Below, in pieces: positions 42,036 through 51,220 of a DNA stretch of 64,000 nucleotides. The translations under genes and the position numbers were made by a program. The DNA is taken from the NCBI GenBank assembly GCA_017522685.1, contig JAFWYN010000008.1, forward strand, positions 1-64,000. The letters run 5' to 3'. This DNA is from Lachnospiraceae bacterium (GTDB lineage Bacteria > Bacillota_A > Clostridia > Lachnospirales > Lachnospiraceae). The notes beneath the pieces are model-generated. The model did no database searches, was not told the origin of the DNA, and worked only from the letters and a program-made list of their open reading frames with translations. How positions within the stretch are numbered: position 1 is the stretch's first letter; the number at the start of each line of letters is the position of its first letter.

Positions 42036-42320
42036 TTAACGTGCAAGGGTTTCCTTCACCAGTTTAAACACCGTACCGAAAAGCAGGAATACCGCGATCA
42101 AGTTAGGGATTACCATCAGTCCGTTAAAGGTATCGGAGATACTCCATACCAGACCCAAATCAATAGTAGCACCTACGATAGCCATCATGGAATACACCAC
42201 CATAAAAGGTTTTACGATTTTGGCAGAAAATAAAAATTCCGCGCAGCGTGCACCGTAAAGTCCCCAACCGATAATTCAGGTAATAGCCGGTATTCCCCGG
42301 ATAAAAGCATTCACCTTTGA
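42036..42320 (-). pseudogene. AGCS sodium:alanine symporter remnant
   Basis: About 80 C-terminal codons remain, including IIGWGLYGARCAEFLFSAK, KPFMVVYSMMAIVGATIDLG and DTFNGLMVIPNLIAVFLL, the last membrane segments of the alanine/glycine:cation symporter family. An in-frame TGA lies just before IIGWG (context GCTATTACC-TGA-ATTATC), plausibly a mutated TGG tryptophan codon. Upstream sequence is lost. The remnant ends in a normal TAA. Confidence 0.85.
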
Positions 42321-42506
42321 ATAATTGCTTCAATAATTTCTAACATACGTTTACTCCTTGGTATTTCCTGTTTTTCAATCCCTTCCATACTATCAGATTC
42401 CCGCCCTCTTTACAACAATTTTACCTATAATCCCCTGCTCCCCGCGATGTTTCTTTGTTTTTTCCACAAAATCTGCGGAAAGTGCCAATTTTTCTGATGA
42501 TAATGG

Positions 42507-42535
42507 TTTACTTTATTCGGAAAATATACTAAAAT
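42507..42535 (+). promoter_or_regulatory. Promoter of pfp
   Basis: TTTACT, 17-base spacer, TAAAAT, 34 bp before the start codon. Confidence 0.75.
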
Positions 42536-42568
42536 AGTTGTGATAAAAATTTAAAAGGAGATATGGTC

Positions 42569-44230
42569 ATGAATATTTCACCATTACAGAAAGCAAGATA
42601 CGAGTATACCCCTAAGCTTCCCGGAATGTTAAGAAACGGTATCGCAGAAATCTGCGTAAAGGAAGGCGAGGCAACTCAGAGTGTAGCTGATCAGGAGAAG
42701 ATCAAAGCACTTTTCCCCAATACTTACGGCAAGCCGGAAATCACTTTCCAGAAGGGCCAGAACACCTCAGAAGCTAAGAAGCAGATCGTAGGTGTTATCC
42801 TTTCCGGTGGACAGGCTCCCGGCGGACACAATGTTGTTTGCGGTTTATATGATGCATTAAAGGCAACCAACAAGGAAAACGAAGTATACGGCTTCAAGGG
42901 CGGCCCCAGTGGTCTGATTGAAGACAATTACATCGTTCTGACTGATGAATATGTAGATCAGTACAGAAATACCGGTGGTTTCGATATCATCGGTTCCGGC
43001 AGAACCAAACTGGAAACCAACGAACAGTTTGCTATTGCAGCTGAAGTTTGTAAGAAGCACGGCATCACCGCTATCGTTATCATCGGTGGTGACGATTCCA
43101 ACACCAACGCAGGTATCCTTGCTGAGTACTTTGCAGCAAACAACACCGGCGTGCAGGTTATCGGATGTCCTAAGACTATCGACGGTGACTTAAAGAACGA
43201 AGACATCGAGTGTTCATTCGGTTTCGATACCGCAACCAAGACCTACAGCGAAATCATCGGTAACATCGCAAGAGACTGTAACTCTGCAAAGAAGTACTGG
43301 CATTTCATCAAGGTTATGGGACGTAGCGCATCTCACGTTGCTTTGGAATGTGCTTTGGAAACCCAGCCTAATATCTGCTTGATTTCAGAAGAAGTAGCAG
43401 CTAAGAAGATGAGCCTTTCTGCAATCGCTGATTACATCGCTGATTCTGTAGAAGCAAGAGCAGCTAAGGGTATGAACTTCGGTATCGCAGTTATCCCTGA
43501 AGGTGTAGTAGAATTCGTTCCTGAGTTCTCTGTACTCATCCAGGAAATCAACGAATTACTTGCAGGCAGCAAGGCAGATGAATTCAACGCTCTTCCTACC
43601 TGGGAAGCTAAGTATGCATTCATCGAGAAAGGCTTAACCAAGGAATCTATGGAAGTATTTGCAATCCTTCCTCAGGCTATCCAGCAGCAGTTATTCTTAG
43701 AAAGAGATCCTCACGGTAACGTACAGGTATCTCTGATTGAATCTGAGAAGTTATTCTCTGCATTGGTAGCAGATAAATTAGCAGCAAGAAAAGCAGCAGG
43801 TACATACAAGGGCAAATTCGCTACACTTCATCACTTCTTAGGTTATGAAGGAAGATGTGCATTCCCTTCAAACTTCGACTCAGACTACTGCTACTCACTG
43901 GGTTACAACGCATTCATGCTGATCCAGTACGGTTACAACGGATACCTTTCTAAGGTTTCTAACCTTTCTGCTCCTGCTAATGAGTGGGTTGCAGGTGGTA
44001 TGCCTATCACCAAGATGATGAACATCGAAAGAAGACACGGCGAAGATAAGCCCGTTATCAAGAAGGCTCTTGTAGAGTTAGACGGCGCTCCTTTCAAGTA
44101 CTTCGAAGCTCATCGTGAAGAGTGGGCTCTTGAAACCTGCTTCAAGTATCCCGGTGCTATCCAGTACTACGGACCTTCAGAAGTTTGTGATATCACAACC
44201 GTAACTCTTGCTTTAGAGCAGGCTAAGTAA
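42569..44230 (+). CDS. pfp: PPi-dependent 6-phosphofructokinase (long form)
   Basis: A 553-residue enzyme phosphorylating fructose 6-phosphate with pyrophosphate, a reversible glycolytic step. The motif IIGGDDSNTNAGILAEYF, with the Asp that excludes ATP, marks the PPi-dependent class; CPKTIDGDLKNEDIECSFGFDTA and GRSASHVALECALET are the substrate-binding core. Length fits the long PFP-beta-like group. The start at 42569 has AGGAG eight bases upstream; the ATG two codons earlier is too close. Codon use is strongly biased and unlike neighbours, as in highly expressed genes. It is a single-gene unit with its own promoter and terminator. Confidence 0.95.
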   Translation: MNISPLQKARYEYTPKLPGMLRNGIAEICVKEGEATQSVADQEKIKALFPNTYGKPEITFQKGQNTSEAKKQIVGVILSGGQAPGGHNVVCGLYDALKATNKENEVYGFKGGPSGLIEDNYIVLTDEYVDQYRNTGGFDIIGSGRTKLETNEQFAIAAEVCKKHGITAIVIIGGDDSNTNAGILAEYFAANNTGVQVIGCPKTIDGDLKNEDIECSFGFDTATKTYSEIIGNIARDCNSAKKYWHFIKVMGRSASHVALECALETQPNICLISEEVAAKKMSLSAIADYIADSVEARAAKGMNFGIAVIPEGVVEFVPEFSVLIQEINELLAGSKADEFNALPTWEAKYAFIEKGLTKESMEVFAILPQAIQQQLFLERDPHGNVQVSLIESEKLFSALVADKLAARKAAGTYKGKFATLHHFLGYEGRCAFPSNFDSDYCYSLGYNAFMLIQYGYNGYLSKVSNLSAPANEWVAGGMPITKMMNIERRHGEDKPVIKKALVELDGAPFKYFEAHREEWALETCFKYPGAIQYYGPSEVCDITTVTLALEQAK

Positions 44231-44253
44231 GATATAAACACTTACAAATATTT

Positions 44254-44288
44254 AAGGCTGATACAAAATCGTATCAGCCTTATTTTTT
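44254..44288 (+). terminator. Terminator of pfp
   Basis: Perfect 11-bp stem AAGGCTGATAC/GTATCAGCCTT, loop AAAATC, then ATTTTTT. It lies between the convergent pfp and M56 genes. Confidence 0.92.
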
Positions 44289-44294
44289 CTCCTG

Positions 44295-46364
44295 CTATTT
44301 CTTAAATTCTATCTGAATACCGGTCAGACAGGTATCCTCATACTTAGTACCCGGATAAACATCCGCTATCTCAAATCTAAAAACTGCTTCCCTGCCATTG
44401 CTAACCGTCATGTTCACTCCGGACACATCGATATACTGGGGCTCCATACAGTCCTCTAAGGTAATGGTACCCATGTAAGCTTCACTGTAATATACCTTCA
44501 GTTCCTTCACCCTGGCATTTTTCTCCCAGATGTCATTATTCTTGGCATATCCGTTGACAATGCAGAAACGGGTAATGCTAAGTCTGTCCGCTCCCGGTCC
44601 CATATACATCTGACGCAGCTCGATGGACTCACCGATTCCTACGCCTTCCGCACCTTCTGCCCAGGTAGACATTTTGTTATTACTAACCACGTTATTGGGA
44701 TGGTATGCATTCACACCTGAAGGTTCTAAATAAGAGGATGCTGTAGCAACAGTATAATATTCCATTATACTTACTTCATTTTCCCAACTCTGTCCATCAA
44801 AGCCAAAATCAGCCTCCTTATTTCTATCATCAAAAAATCGTCCTACAACCGGCTTCGGAAACTGATAATCCCAGCCATTAGGCATAAGATAATCTGATCC
44901 AATGGTATCATTTATGGACGTAATACGATAAAAATAGTGATACTCTGCTCCATTCAATTCTCTAATCAATTGAATGATATCTCCCCTTTTCTTTCCTACC
45001 GCTTCCTTTGCCACATAAGTAATCAGGTCTATGGTAGGTGCCTCACTGGGTCCAACAGATATGATTTCCTTACCGATTTTAGCATATATTTCATGTTTAT
45101 CCGTTATATTTTCGTAGCTATGTTCGTCATTTCTTTTCAAAACCTCTGCACAAAAATATACCGTATCCCCATAATCTACCACTTCATCCCTTGCTTGAAG
45201 TTTCGCACCTTCTCCTTCCGGTTGTTGATTACGAAGTGATTCCAACGCTTCTTCCTCACGGACTTCCACAGATACCTTTTCTGCAGACTCCGTATCCGCG
45301 GACACAACCACATTATTTCCGGCTGCTTTCTGTTCCATAAAGCCGCAACCGGTCACCAACAGCACTGCTATAGCTGCCAAAGAAGCCACCAACACACTAC
45401 CCTTACGTCCTGCCACAATATTCTCTATTCTGGCGCGTATCAGCTTCTTCGGGGCCTTCATATTGGTGGAAAGAAGTACCCTTTGGCCCAGTCCCCGACG
45501 CTTCTTAAGAACATCCAGCAGACTACCGCCGTAAGCCTTGCGTTCCGTAACCTTAATCCGCCGCATTACCGATTCATCACAGGCCAGCTCGCAATCATAG
45601 CCGGAATACTTAAAGGCCAACCACACAACAGGGTTATAAAAGAACACTGCCAATAAAACATAACGGGTGATAACCCAGAAAAAATCTCCGTGCTTAAAAT
45701 GCCCTTCCTCATGAAGCATGGCATATCGCAGCTCATCCTCCGTCATACCCTCCGGTACATACATGGTAGCACACAGCAGAAAGGGGGAAGTAATATTCTC
45801 CAACTTATATACCGGAAGCTTTGACCGGGGTGTCTCGCCCAGATACACTCGATTATGCCTGCATCTGTATTCAAAACGTACATTGGTGGAGACAATTCCT
45901 GCCACGATAGCCAAAACAATCAGCACATAGATTGCCACAATCACCTTGGCTATGATGGTAGCCACATTGTCACCGGGCATCTTGGTTTCTATCATACCGC
46001 CCTCAGATGACTCGATAATACTGCTCATCATATCCCCGCTAACCGGCTCCCCATTTTGGAGTGCGTCTGCCAAAGTATCCTTTTCCAGTTCTGCCTCCGC
46101 CGGCAGTATAATGGTGTAAACCTCGCCCTCCAGCTTTTCATAAGTCTCCCGACCGAAATCCGCCACGAACTGTGGCATGGGGATTTTGACCCAAGGTACC
46201 AGCACCAAAAATACCGGTATAGCCAACCACATTCCATAGACAAAACGTTTCGACAGTTTCTTTCCGAAAAAGCAACGAATCAGCAGTATAATTGTGGAAA
46301 TCAAGGTCACGCCCACCAGACACTTTATGTAGTACTCATCCATGCCCCTCATCCATTCCCACAT
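44295..46364 (-). CDS. M56/BlaR1-like membrane metallopeptidase with sugar-binding-like domain
   Basis: A 689-residue protein. Four hydrophobic segments in the first 330 residues enclose the zinc site HEEGH (residues 218-222) and the downstream CELACDESVMRR glutamate. A short tail with a lipobox-like VTGCGF at about 340-345 follows. Residues about 550-689, around ASSYLEPSGVNAYHPNNVV and later strands, resemble the NADase-type glycan-binding/discoidin modules found in Lachnospiraceae M56 proteins. No penicillin-binding domain is present, so it is not a classical BlaR1. It is paired with a BlaI repressor gene three bases upstream and probably cleaves it on sensing a wall signal. Confidence 0.85.
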   Translation of the reverse strand: MWEWMRGMDEYYIKCLVGVTLISTIILLIRCFFGKKLSKRFVYGMWLAIPVFLVLVPWVKIPMPQFVADFGRETYEKLEGEVYTIILPAEAELEKDTLADALQNGEPVSGDMMSSIIESSEGGMIETKMPGDNVATIIAKVIVAIYVLIVLAIVAGIVSTNVRFEYRCRHNRVYLGETPRSKLPVYKLENITSPFLLCATMYVPEGMTEDELRYAMLHEEGHFKHGDFFWVITRYVLLAVFFYNPVVWLAFKYSGYDCELACDESVMRRIKVTERKAYGGSLLDVLKKRRGLGQRVLLSTNMKAPKKLIRARIENIVAGRKGSVLVASLAAIAVLLVTGCGFMEQKAAGNNVVVSADTESAEKVSVEVREEEALESLRNQQPEGEGAKLQARDEVVDYGDTVYFCAEVLKRNDEHSYENITDKHEIYAKIGKEIISVGPSEAPTIDLITYVAKEAVGKKRGDIIQLIRELNGAEYHYFYRITSINDTIGSDYLMPNGWDYQFPKPVVGRFFDDRNKEADFGFDGQSWENEVSIMEYYTVATASSYLEPSGVNAYHPNNVVSNNKMSTWAEGAEGVGIGESIELRQMYMGPGADRLSITRFCIVNGYAKNNDIWEKNARVKELKVYYSEAYMGTITLEDCMEPQYIDVSGVNMTVSNGREAVFRFEIADVYPGTKYEDTCLTGIQIEFKK

Positions 46365-46367
46365 GGT

Positions 46368-46739
46368 CTATTCCTCCGCTTTGCCCTTTTCCAAAATCTC
46401 ATACAACTCGTCCAAGTCTTCCTGAGAGATAGCCTCTTCCTTAATCATAGTGTTAATCATCAGTCCCAGCTTGCCCTTAAAAGCCTTCTGTAAAAAGCTC
46501 TTTGCCTCTTCCACCACTGCTTCATTCTGGGGAATCTTGGCATAATACTGCTTGGCACGCTCGCCTTCTTCATAGTAAACAGCACCCTTATCCTCCAGTC
46601 TCTTTAAAAGGGTCATAACCGTATGCTTGGTCCAACCGGTGGTTTCATACAATCCCTTGGTAATCTGCATAATAGTACTGGGTGACTTCTCCCAAAGTAC
46701 ATTCATAATCTTCCACTCCGCATCTGAAATATTTACCAT
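46368..46739 (-). CDS. BlaI/MecI family repressor
   Basis: A 123-residue winged-helix repressor. The SDAEWKIMNVLWEKSPSTIMQIT start, the recognition helix region TGWTKHTVMTLLKRLEDKGAV and the dimerisation tail are typical. It is read from a promoter with a 15-bp inverted repeat and is followed by the M56 gene after three bases, so the M56 protease likely releases repression by cleaving it. No beta-lactamase lies nearby. Confidence 0.93.
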   Translation of the reverse strand: MVNISDAEWKIMNVLWEKSPSTIMQITKGLYETTGWTKHTVMTLLKRLEDKGAVYYEEGERAKQYYAKIPQNEAVVEEAKSFLQKAFKGKLGLMINTMIKEEAISQEDLDELYEILEKGKAEE

Positions 46740-46759
46740 CCTATTTACCTCTCCAATCT

Positions 46760-46807
46760 AATAATGGGTATACAAGCGCATTGGTTTACGCCTGTATACC
46801 CATTATT
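46760..46807. promoter_or_regulatory. BlaI operator (large inverted repeat)
   Basis: Arms AATAATGGGTATACA and TGTATACCCATTATT (15 bp, perfect) with an 18-base spacer. Each arm contains GTATAC, itself a palindrome. The right arm overlaps the -10 box. Half-sites with TACA/TGTA ends resemble BlaI/MecI boxes. Confidence 0.75.
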
Positions 46808-46833
46808 TTAACACCAAGGTTCACCCATGTCAA
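46805..46833 (-). promoter_or_regulatory. Promoter of the blaI-M56 operon
   Basis: On the minus strand TTGACA, 17-base spacer, TAAAAT, overlapping the operator. Confidence 0.88.
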
Positions 46834-46844
46834 CCTTGATTTTT

Positions 46845-48077
46845 TTATCTTTCCCACCACTCCAAATGGTCGAATACATACTTATCCGTTTCATCCTTTG
46901 TCAAATAAGCGATTCCCTTAAATTGCAGAATCGGACCGGATGCCCCATCCACGATGGTATGCTTTTCCGCAAGAAACTCAATCACAATTTCTCCGTTTTC
47001 TCCATAGTACATGGATGCCAAGCCGACAGCGGTAAGCTCGTGCTGATAAAAGGGTTCCGTATAGGTGGTCAATCGGTTTCCGCTAATGGTACTGCCTTCA
47101 TTCAGGTGCTTTTCCTCAATCTTTTCATCGGTCAGGAAAGAAAACATATTATTCAACTTATCAATATCATACACATTTTCTGTTCCCTCTATAGGCTCGT
47201 ATACATCTGTCTGATAATACTCATAACACATTATGTACAACGCTTCTTTCAAATAATCCGCATGCCCATTCATATCGGCAACCAGGGCAATCTTAATCAT
47301 TTGGCGCATCTGGTTATAGCTGGAACCACCCTTAATCAGACCCGGGATATCATCATCCATAAGATATACTTTATGGGTGGGAGGCGTCACCGGGATTACC
47401 TCTTCGCCACCTTCTGAGTCACCGGACACCACTTCGCTTCCTTCTGCACCCGCAGATGCGTCTTCGCTGCCCTCCGGCTTCACGATTTCAACGATAGCAT
47501 CAGGATCCGCCAGCTTAATCTCAGCACCTTCAATGACAGCCGCCTGGCCTTCTTCTACCATGATGGTATCTTCCTTGGTCTTTACCCTGACTTTTCCTTC
47601 GGTTACGATAAGTGTGGTAATCTTGGAAATCTTATCATATACCACTTCAAAGGTAGTACCTCTGACGCTTAAAGATGCATTGGGCGTCTCCACTTCCACA
47701 TCATAGCCGTCGGGCAGTTTATTCTCTATCTCCACCAAACTGGTACCGTATTCCAGCTCGATGGTCAGCTTGCCCTTTTTCTTATTGCCGCTTGATTGAA
47801 TGGTAAAGCAGGTATTCTCCTTGGCCAGGATATGCTTATCATCATCCACCAAAAGCTCCAGCAAACCATCCTCGCCGGTGGTCATGGAATCTTCTGATTT
47901 CAGCTTTAAGCCTTCGAAAATCTCCTTCTCCTCAGAGGCTCTTTCCAGAGTCACTTCACCTTCCATAGAATCCACTTTGATGACTCTGTAGCCCTTGCTA
48001 ATCATCAAAACAACCACTACTGCCACGATTGCCACAATAGCCAATACGGCAACCGCTATTAATCCTTTTTTCTTCAT
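46845..48077 (-). CDS. FecR-domain membrane protein
   Basis: A 410-residue protein with one N-terminal membrane segment (residues 5-28) and an extracytoplasmic FecR domain (about 40-185) around EVETPNASLSVRGTTFEVVYD and VTEGKVRVK. The region 190-240 is low-complexity and Ser/Gly/Glu-rich; the C-terminal 170 residues have no recognised fold. It lies 24 bp downstream of the CHASE2-HD-GYP gene, an arrangement often seen in adenylate-cyclase or c-di-GMP receptors. Probably a ligand-sensing partner of that protein. Confidence 0.85.
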   Translation of the reverse strand: MKKKGLIAVAVLAIVAIVAVVVVLMISKGYRVIKVDSMEGEVTLERASEEKEIFEGLKLKSEDSMTTGEDGLLELLVDDDKHILAKENTCFTIQSSGNKKKGKLTIELEYGTSLVEIENKLPDGYDVEVETPNASLSVRGTTFEVVYDKISKITTLIVTEGKVRVKTKEDTIMVEEGQAAVIEGAEIKLADPDAIVEIVKPEGSEDASAGAEGSEVVSGDSEGGEEVIPVTPPTHKVYLMDDDIPGLIKGGSSYNQMRQMIKIALVADMNGHADYLKEALYIMCYEYYQTDVYEPIEGTENVYDIDKLNNMFSFLTDEKIEEKHLNEGSTISGNRLTTYTEPFYQHELTAVGLASMYYGENGEIVIEFLAEKHTIVDGASGPILQFKGIAYLTKDETDKYVFDHLEWWER

Positions 48078-48101
48078 AACTCTCTCCTCTCCTCCGGAAC
48101 T

Positions 48102-50177
48102 TTATGCCTGTTCCGCGCTTTCTTCCTTCCAATATAGCTCTTTTGCATACACAAGTAAATCCTTATCTATCTTACCTGCTTCTGCTTCCTCATCCAATAT
48201 CTCAAAAGCCACCTTAATAGGCTTGGCTTTCTTATAGGGTCTGTCATCCGCAATCAGGGAATCATAGATATCCATGATGGTAAGGATACGGGTCATCACA
48301 TCCAGCTCCTGCTCACCGACACCTCTCGGATACCCCTTACCATTCAGAAGCTCGTGGTGGTCGGAAGCCATGGCGCGAACTTTATCAAAATGCTTGCCAA
48401 ACCGGATATGGGACAATATCTTATCCGTAAACACCACATGGCTTTGCATCATCTCACGTTCCTCACCGGACAAGGTACCGGCCTTAATATACAGGTCTGC
48501 GATTTCCGCCTCATTCAGATAAGGAATCTCGGTACCATCAGCACCTACATATACACTTTCCGCGATTTCATGAACCAGCGCCCATTCGTCCTCCTTAAGC
48601 GGTCTGCCACAGTTAAAGGCACCCAAGCTTTCCGTAAACTGACGTATCTTCTCCTGTTTCGCATCTGCCTCTTCTCTGCTCAAAACGCCCTTCAAAGCAT
48701 CCTGTTCCAACCGTAAACGTATAATCTCCAGACGATCCCTCAGCTCCTTCTCACGGGCACCCAGCTTGGTGGGCTTGTCCATGATTTCCAAGGGTACATC
48801 CATCTTACCCACATCATGGAGCATGGCTGCCAGATACAGCTGACGCTTATCATCTTCTGTAAAGTACAGCTGAGTCTTCTTCTCTTTGTACTTCTGATTG
48901 ATATAATCCAACATTTCCACACAACGCTTTGCCACATTCTTGGTATGGTTGGCATTGTAAGGGGTTCTGCCTTCAATAGCCTCTGACATAGCCTCCGCCA
49001 TGGAGAAAAGCATACCCTGCATCTCGTACACACGCTTCTTTTGAATCTCCACATAATACAGCATAGCAGCCCCCACAAAGGCCACTATCACACCCATGGG
49101 GAAGGCCAGCAGATTGATTCGAAAAGAGGTAATAACAAATATCAATCTGGCCAGCAATAGGTATCCTAATATAAACACCGGTGCGCCTATGGCTGCATAA
49201 CGGATTTCCGTATTCATCATCCAGAAAGCCATCACTGCCACCATCAGTCCAAAGGCAAGCAGAAACCAAGCATTTGTACTTAGGGAATAAATTATCTTGT
49301 CATTCAGGAAACCATAAATATGGTTGGCATGTATTTCCACTCCGTACATCTCCAGAGAAGCATCAACCGGTACCTTATAGGAATCTCGCATCCCTTCTTC
49401 ATAAGCACCTATCAATACGATGCTGTCCTTGAAATGTTCCGGCTTTATAGTACCATCCAAAACCGCTGACATGGAGACGATTTCAAACTCACCCGGTCTG
49501 CCGGTGTATGCTACCTCCACATGGGAAGGATAATCCTTCACTTCTCCCACCTTAGAAGCAATCAAATAGGAAAAGCTGTAATAAACCTCCGTTTCTCCCT
49601 CATAAGTAGAAACATACTTGGTATAGGCTTCTCTCACAACACCATCATCATCAAGGATGGCATTAGTAAAACCGTGGTCCGTTACCTCTGCCAAGGCATC
49701 ATAGGGTTCACTCTCTCCGGCTACATACTGGACATTATAAAATTTACCGTCTTCCTCATAGAGATAGCTGTCAAAAGCCACGGAAGTAGCCAGTACAATA
49801 TTATCACTGCGACTACATACTTCTGCCAAGCGTGCATCTTCCGAACTTCCGTCAGTACCGCTGAACATAATATCCAAACCGATAATCTTTGGTGCATTCT
49901 CAGGATTTCCGTTCAGAAGCTCCACCAAATCCGCAAAGTACCCTCTGTTCCAGTTGGAATAAGGCCCCATTCTGTCCAAGGAGTCCTCATCTATTGCAAT
50001 AATCTTAATCTCATCAGGGATTACATCCGGTCTTCGATACATGGCATCCTGCGCCATCTTTTCCAGTTTCACCGGAAAAGACATGTAAACCATCAGACCT
50101 GCCAGCAAAGCAATCAATAGCGCAGCCAGCCCTGTAACCAACCTCTTTTTCTTTTTATTAATTTGTCTGATTTCCAT
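48102..50177 (-). CDS. CHASE2 sensor / HD-GYP phosphodiesterase
   Basis: A 691-residue protein. An N-terminal anchor (residues 14-34) precedes an extracytoplasmic CHASE2 domain (IIAIDEDSLDRMGPYSNWNR, KIIGLDIMFSG and later SIVLIGAYEEGMRDSY). Three hydrophobic segments follow at about 300-375. The cytoplasmic HD-GYP domain has AAMLHDVGKMDVP and a second DHHELLNGKGYPRG, so the catalytic metal site and GYP loop are intact and c-di-GMP hydrolysis is likely. It is in one operon with SIMPL and FecR genes. Start follows AGAGG. Confidence 0.9.
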   Translation of the reverse strand: MEIRQINKKKKRLVTGLAALLIALLAGLMVYMSFPVKLEKMAQDAMYRRPDVIPDEIKIIAIDEDSLDRMGPYSNWNRGYFADLVELLNGNPENAPKIIGLDIMFSGTDGSSEDARLAEVCSRSDNIVLATSVAFDSYLYEEDGKFYNVQYVAGESEPYDALAEVTDHGFTNAILDDDGVVREAYTKYVSTYEGETEVYYSFSYLIASKVGEVKDYPSHVEVAYTGRPGEFEIVSMSAVLDGTIKPEHFKDSIVLIGAYEEGMRDSYKVPVDASLEMYGVEIHANHIYGFLNDKIIYSLSTNAWFLLAFGLMVAVMAFWMMNTEIRYAAIGAPVFILGYLLLARLIFVITSFRINLLAFPMGVIVAFVGAAMLYYVEIQKKRVYEMQGMLFSMAEAMSEAIEGRTPYNANHTKNVAKRCVEMLDYINQKYKEKKTQLYFTEDDKRQLYLAAMLHDVGKMDVPLEIMDKPTKLGAREKELRDRLEIIRLRLEQDALKGVLSREEADAKQEKIRQFTESLGAFNCGRPLKEDEWALVHEIAESVYVGADGTEIPYLNEAEIADLYIKAGTLSGEEREMMQSHVVFTDKILSHIRFGKHFDKVRAMASDHHELLNGKGYPRGVGEQELDVMTRILTIMDIYDSLIADDRPYKKAKPIKVAFEILDEEAEAGKIDKDLLVYAKELYWKEESAEQA

Positions 50178-50183
50178 CCTCTA

Positions 50184-50846
50184 TCATCCTATCTGCCAAA
50201 CTACAGTAACCGTATCCGATACCTGAATATCATCCGGCTGGATATTCATCTGATAACTTCCCGCAACCATATCCGCACTCTTCATAAGGGGCATATTACG
50301 GCTCATGGGCTCTGATACAAAATTCTTCTCCCCAAAGGAATAGTCCACACTCACCAGCTCGCCTAACTTCACGCCGGCTGCCTCAGCCAGCACCACCGCC
50401 TTAGCCTTGGAATCCTCCACCGCCTTGCCCAGAAGCTGGTTCTTCACTGCTTCCGTATCCTTGATGGTATAGTTGATATGAAACTCCGGAGACACTTCTG
50501 CATGGGCCAGTCCGTAAAGCACCTGTCCCAAACGCTCATTGTCCGCAGCAAATTCAATCTTCATACTATGGGTAAATTTATAGCCGGTAAACCGATTCTG
50601 CCACACTCTGTTTTCATCCTGATAGCCCTCGTACATGGTATCAATATGAAAATGCAGGGTCTTCAAATCCTCCCTTTCAAATCCCAGCTTTTCAAAGCAA
50701 TCCTTCAAAAGCTCCACCTGCTTGGCCGACTGTTCCAAAGTATCCTCATACTTCTCCCTGGTATCTTCTAAGGTAAGATTCAGACGGATCAAATCCGGCT
50801 TTACGGCAATCTGACCTTTGCCTGTAACTCTGATGTATTTTTCCAT
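50184..50846 (-). CDS. SIMPL domain protein (DUF541)
   Basis: A 220-residue SIMPL protein, related to outer-surface or oxidative-stress proteins of this family. The start MEKYIRVTGKGQIAVKPDLI is the classic SIMPL first strand, and INYTIKDTEAVKNQLLGKAVEDSK near the middle fits. No signal peptide is visible. Start at 50846 has AGGAGG seven bases upstream. It is six bases upstream of the CHASE2-HD-GYP gene, thus the first gene of that operon. Confidence 0.88.
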   Translation of the reverse strand: MEKYIRVTGKGQIAVKPDLIRLNLTLEDTREKYEDTLEQSAKQVELLKDCFEKLGFEREDLKTLHFHIDTMYEGYQDENRVWQNRFTGYKFTHSMKIEFAADNERLGQVLYGLAHAEVSPEFHINYTIKDTEAVKNQLLGKAVEDSKAKAVVLAEAAGVKLGELVSVDYSFGEKNFVSEPMSRNMPLMKSADMVAGSYQMNIQPDDIQVSDTVTVVWQIG

Positions 50847-50897
50847 GGTGGTTCCTCCTTGGTTTTCTCTACGCGTATATTTTACCACATTTTTCTA

Positions 50898-50934
50898 CAA
50901 GAAAAAAGAGAAGCTTTTACACTTCTCTTTCTTG
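50898..50934 (-). terminator. Terminator between the XRE gene and the SIMPL operon
   Basis: CAAGAAAAAAGAGAAG pairs with CTTCTCTTTCTTG (one mismatch/bulge), loop CTTTTACA. It lies directly after the XRE stop codon. Confidence 0.75.
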
Positions 50935-50937
50935 CTT

Positions 50938-51186
50938 TCACGCAGATACTGTCATTTTGGTATCTGTCATCACCAAAACATCATCCACCTTTACCCCTAA
51001 AACAGCCGCCAATACCACTAAATTGTCGATGGTGGGCAATGCTGTTCCGTGTTGCCACTTGTAAATGGCCTGGGGTGTACCAAAGCCGAATATATCCTGC
51101 AAATCCTTTACAGAAATGCCTGCTGCTTTTCGTAATCGATTGATGTTCTGACCTGTTCGTACCATATCAATGATAGGAATAGCCAT
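50938..51186 (-). CDS. Small XRE-family regulator
   Basis: An 82-residue helix-turn-helix protein (GQNINRLRKAAGISVKDLQDIFGFGTPQAIYKWQHG then ALPTIDNLVVLAAVLGVKVDD). The AIYKWxxGxxxPxxDxL pattern matches the XRE protein of the sigma operon, so the two are paralogues of a clostridial subfamily. Start has AAGGAGA. A short hairpin (CCCGGC/GCCGGG at 51199-51215) separates it from rtcB. Confidence 0.9.
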   Translation of the reverse strand: MAIPIIDMVRTGQNINRLRKAAGISVKDLQDIFGFGTPQAIYKWQHGTALPTIDNLVVLAAVLGVKVDDVLVMTDTKMTVSA

Positions 51187-51220
51187 GATGTTCTCCTTCC
51201 CGGCAGAGGGCCGGGGAGAA

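Larger units (their letters stand above)
41535..42562. other. Degraded intergenic region of about 1 kb
   Basis: No intact gene. It holds two gene remnants (41620-41754 and 42036-42320), a hairpin TCCCTTTT/AAAAGGGA near 41928-41949, GGATACT/AGTATCC near 41972-41992, and two copies of GCGGTCTATA about 72 bp apart (41822 and 41894) in similar surroundings, a hint of an old duplication. Confidence 0.6.
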
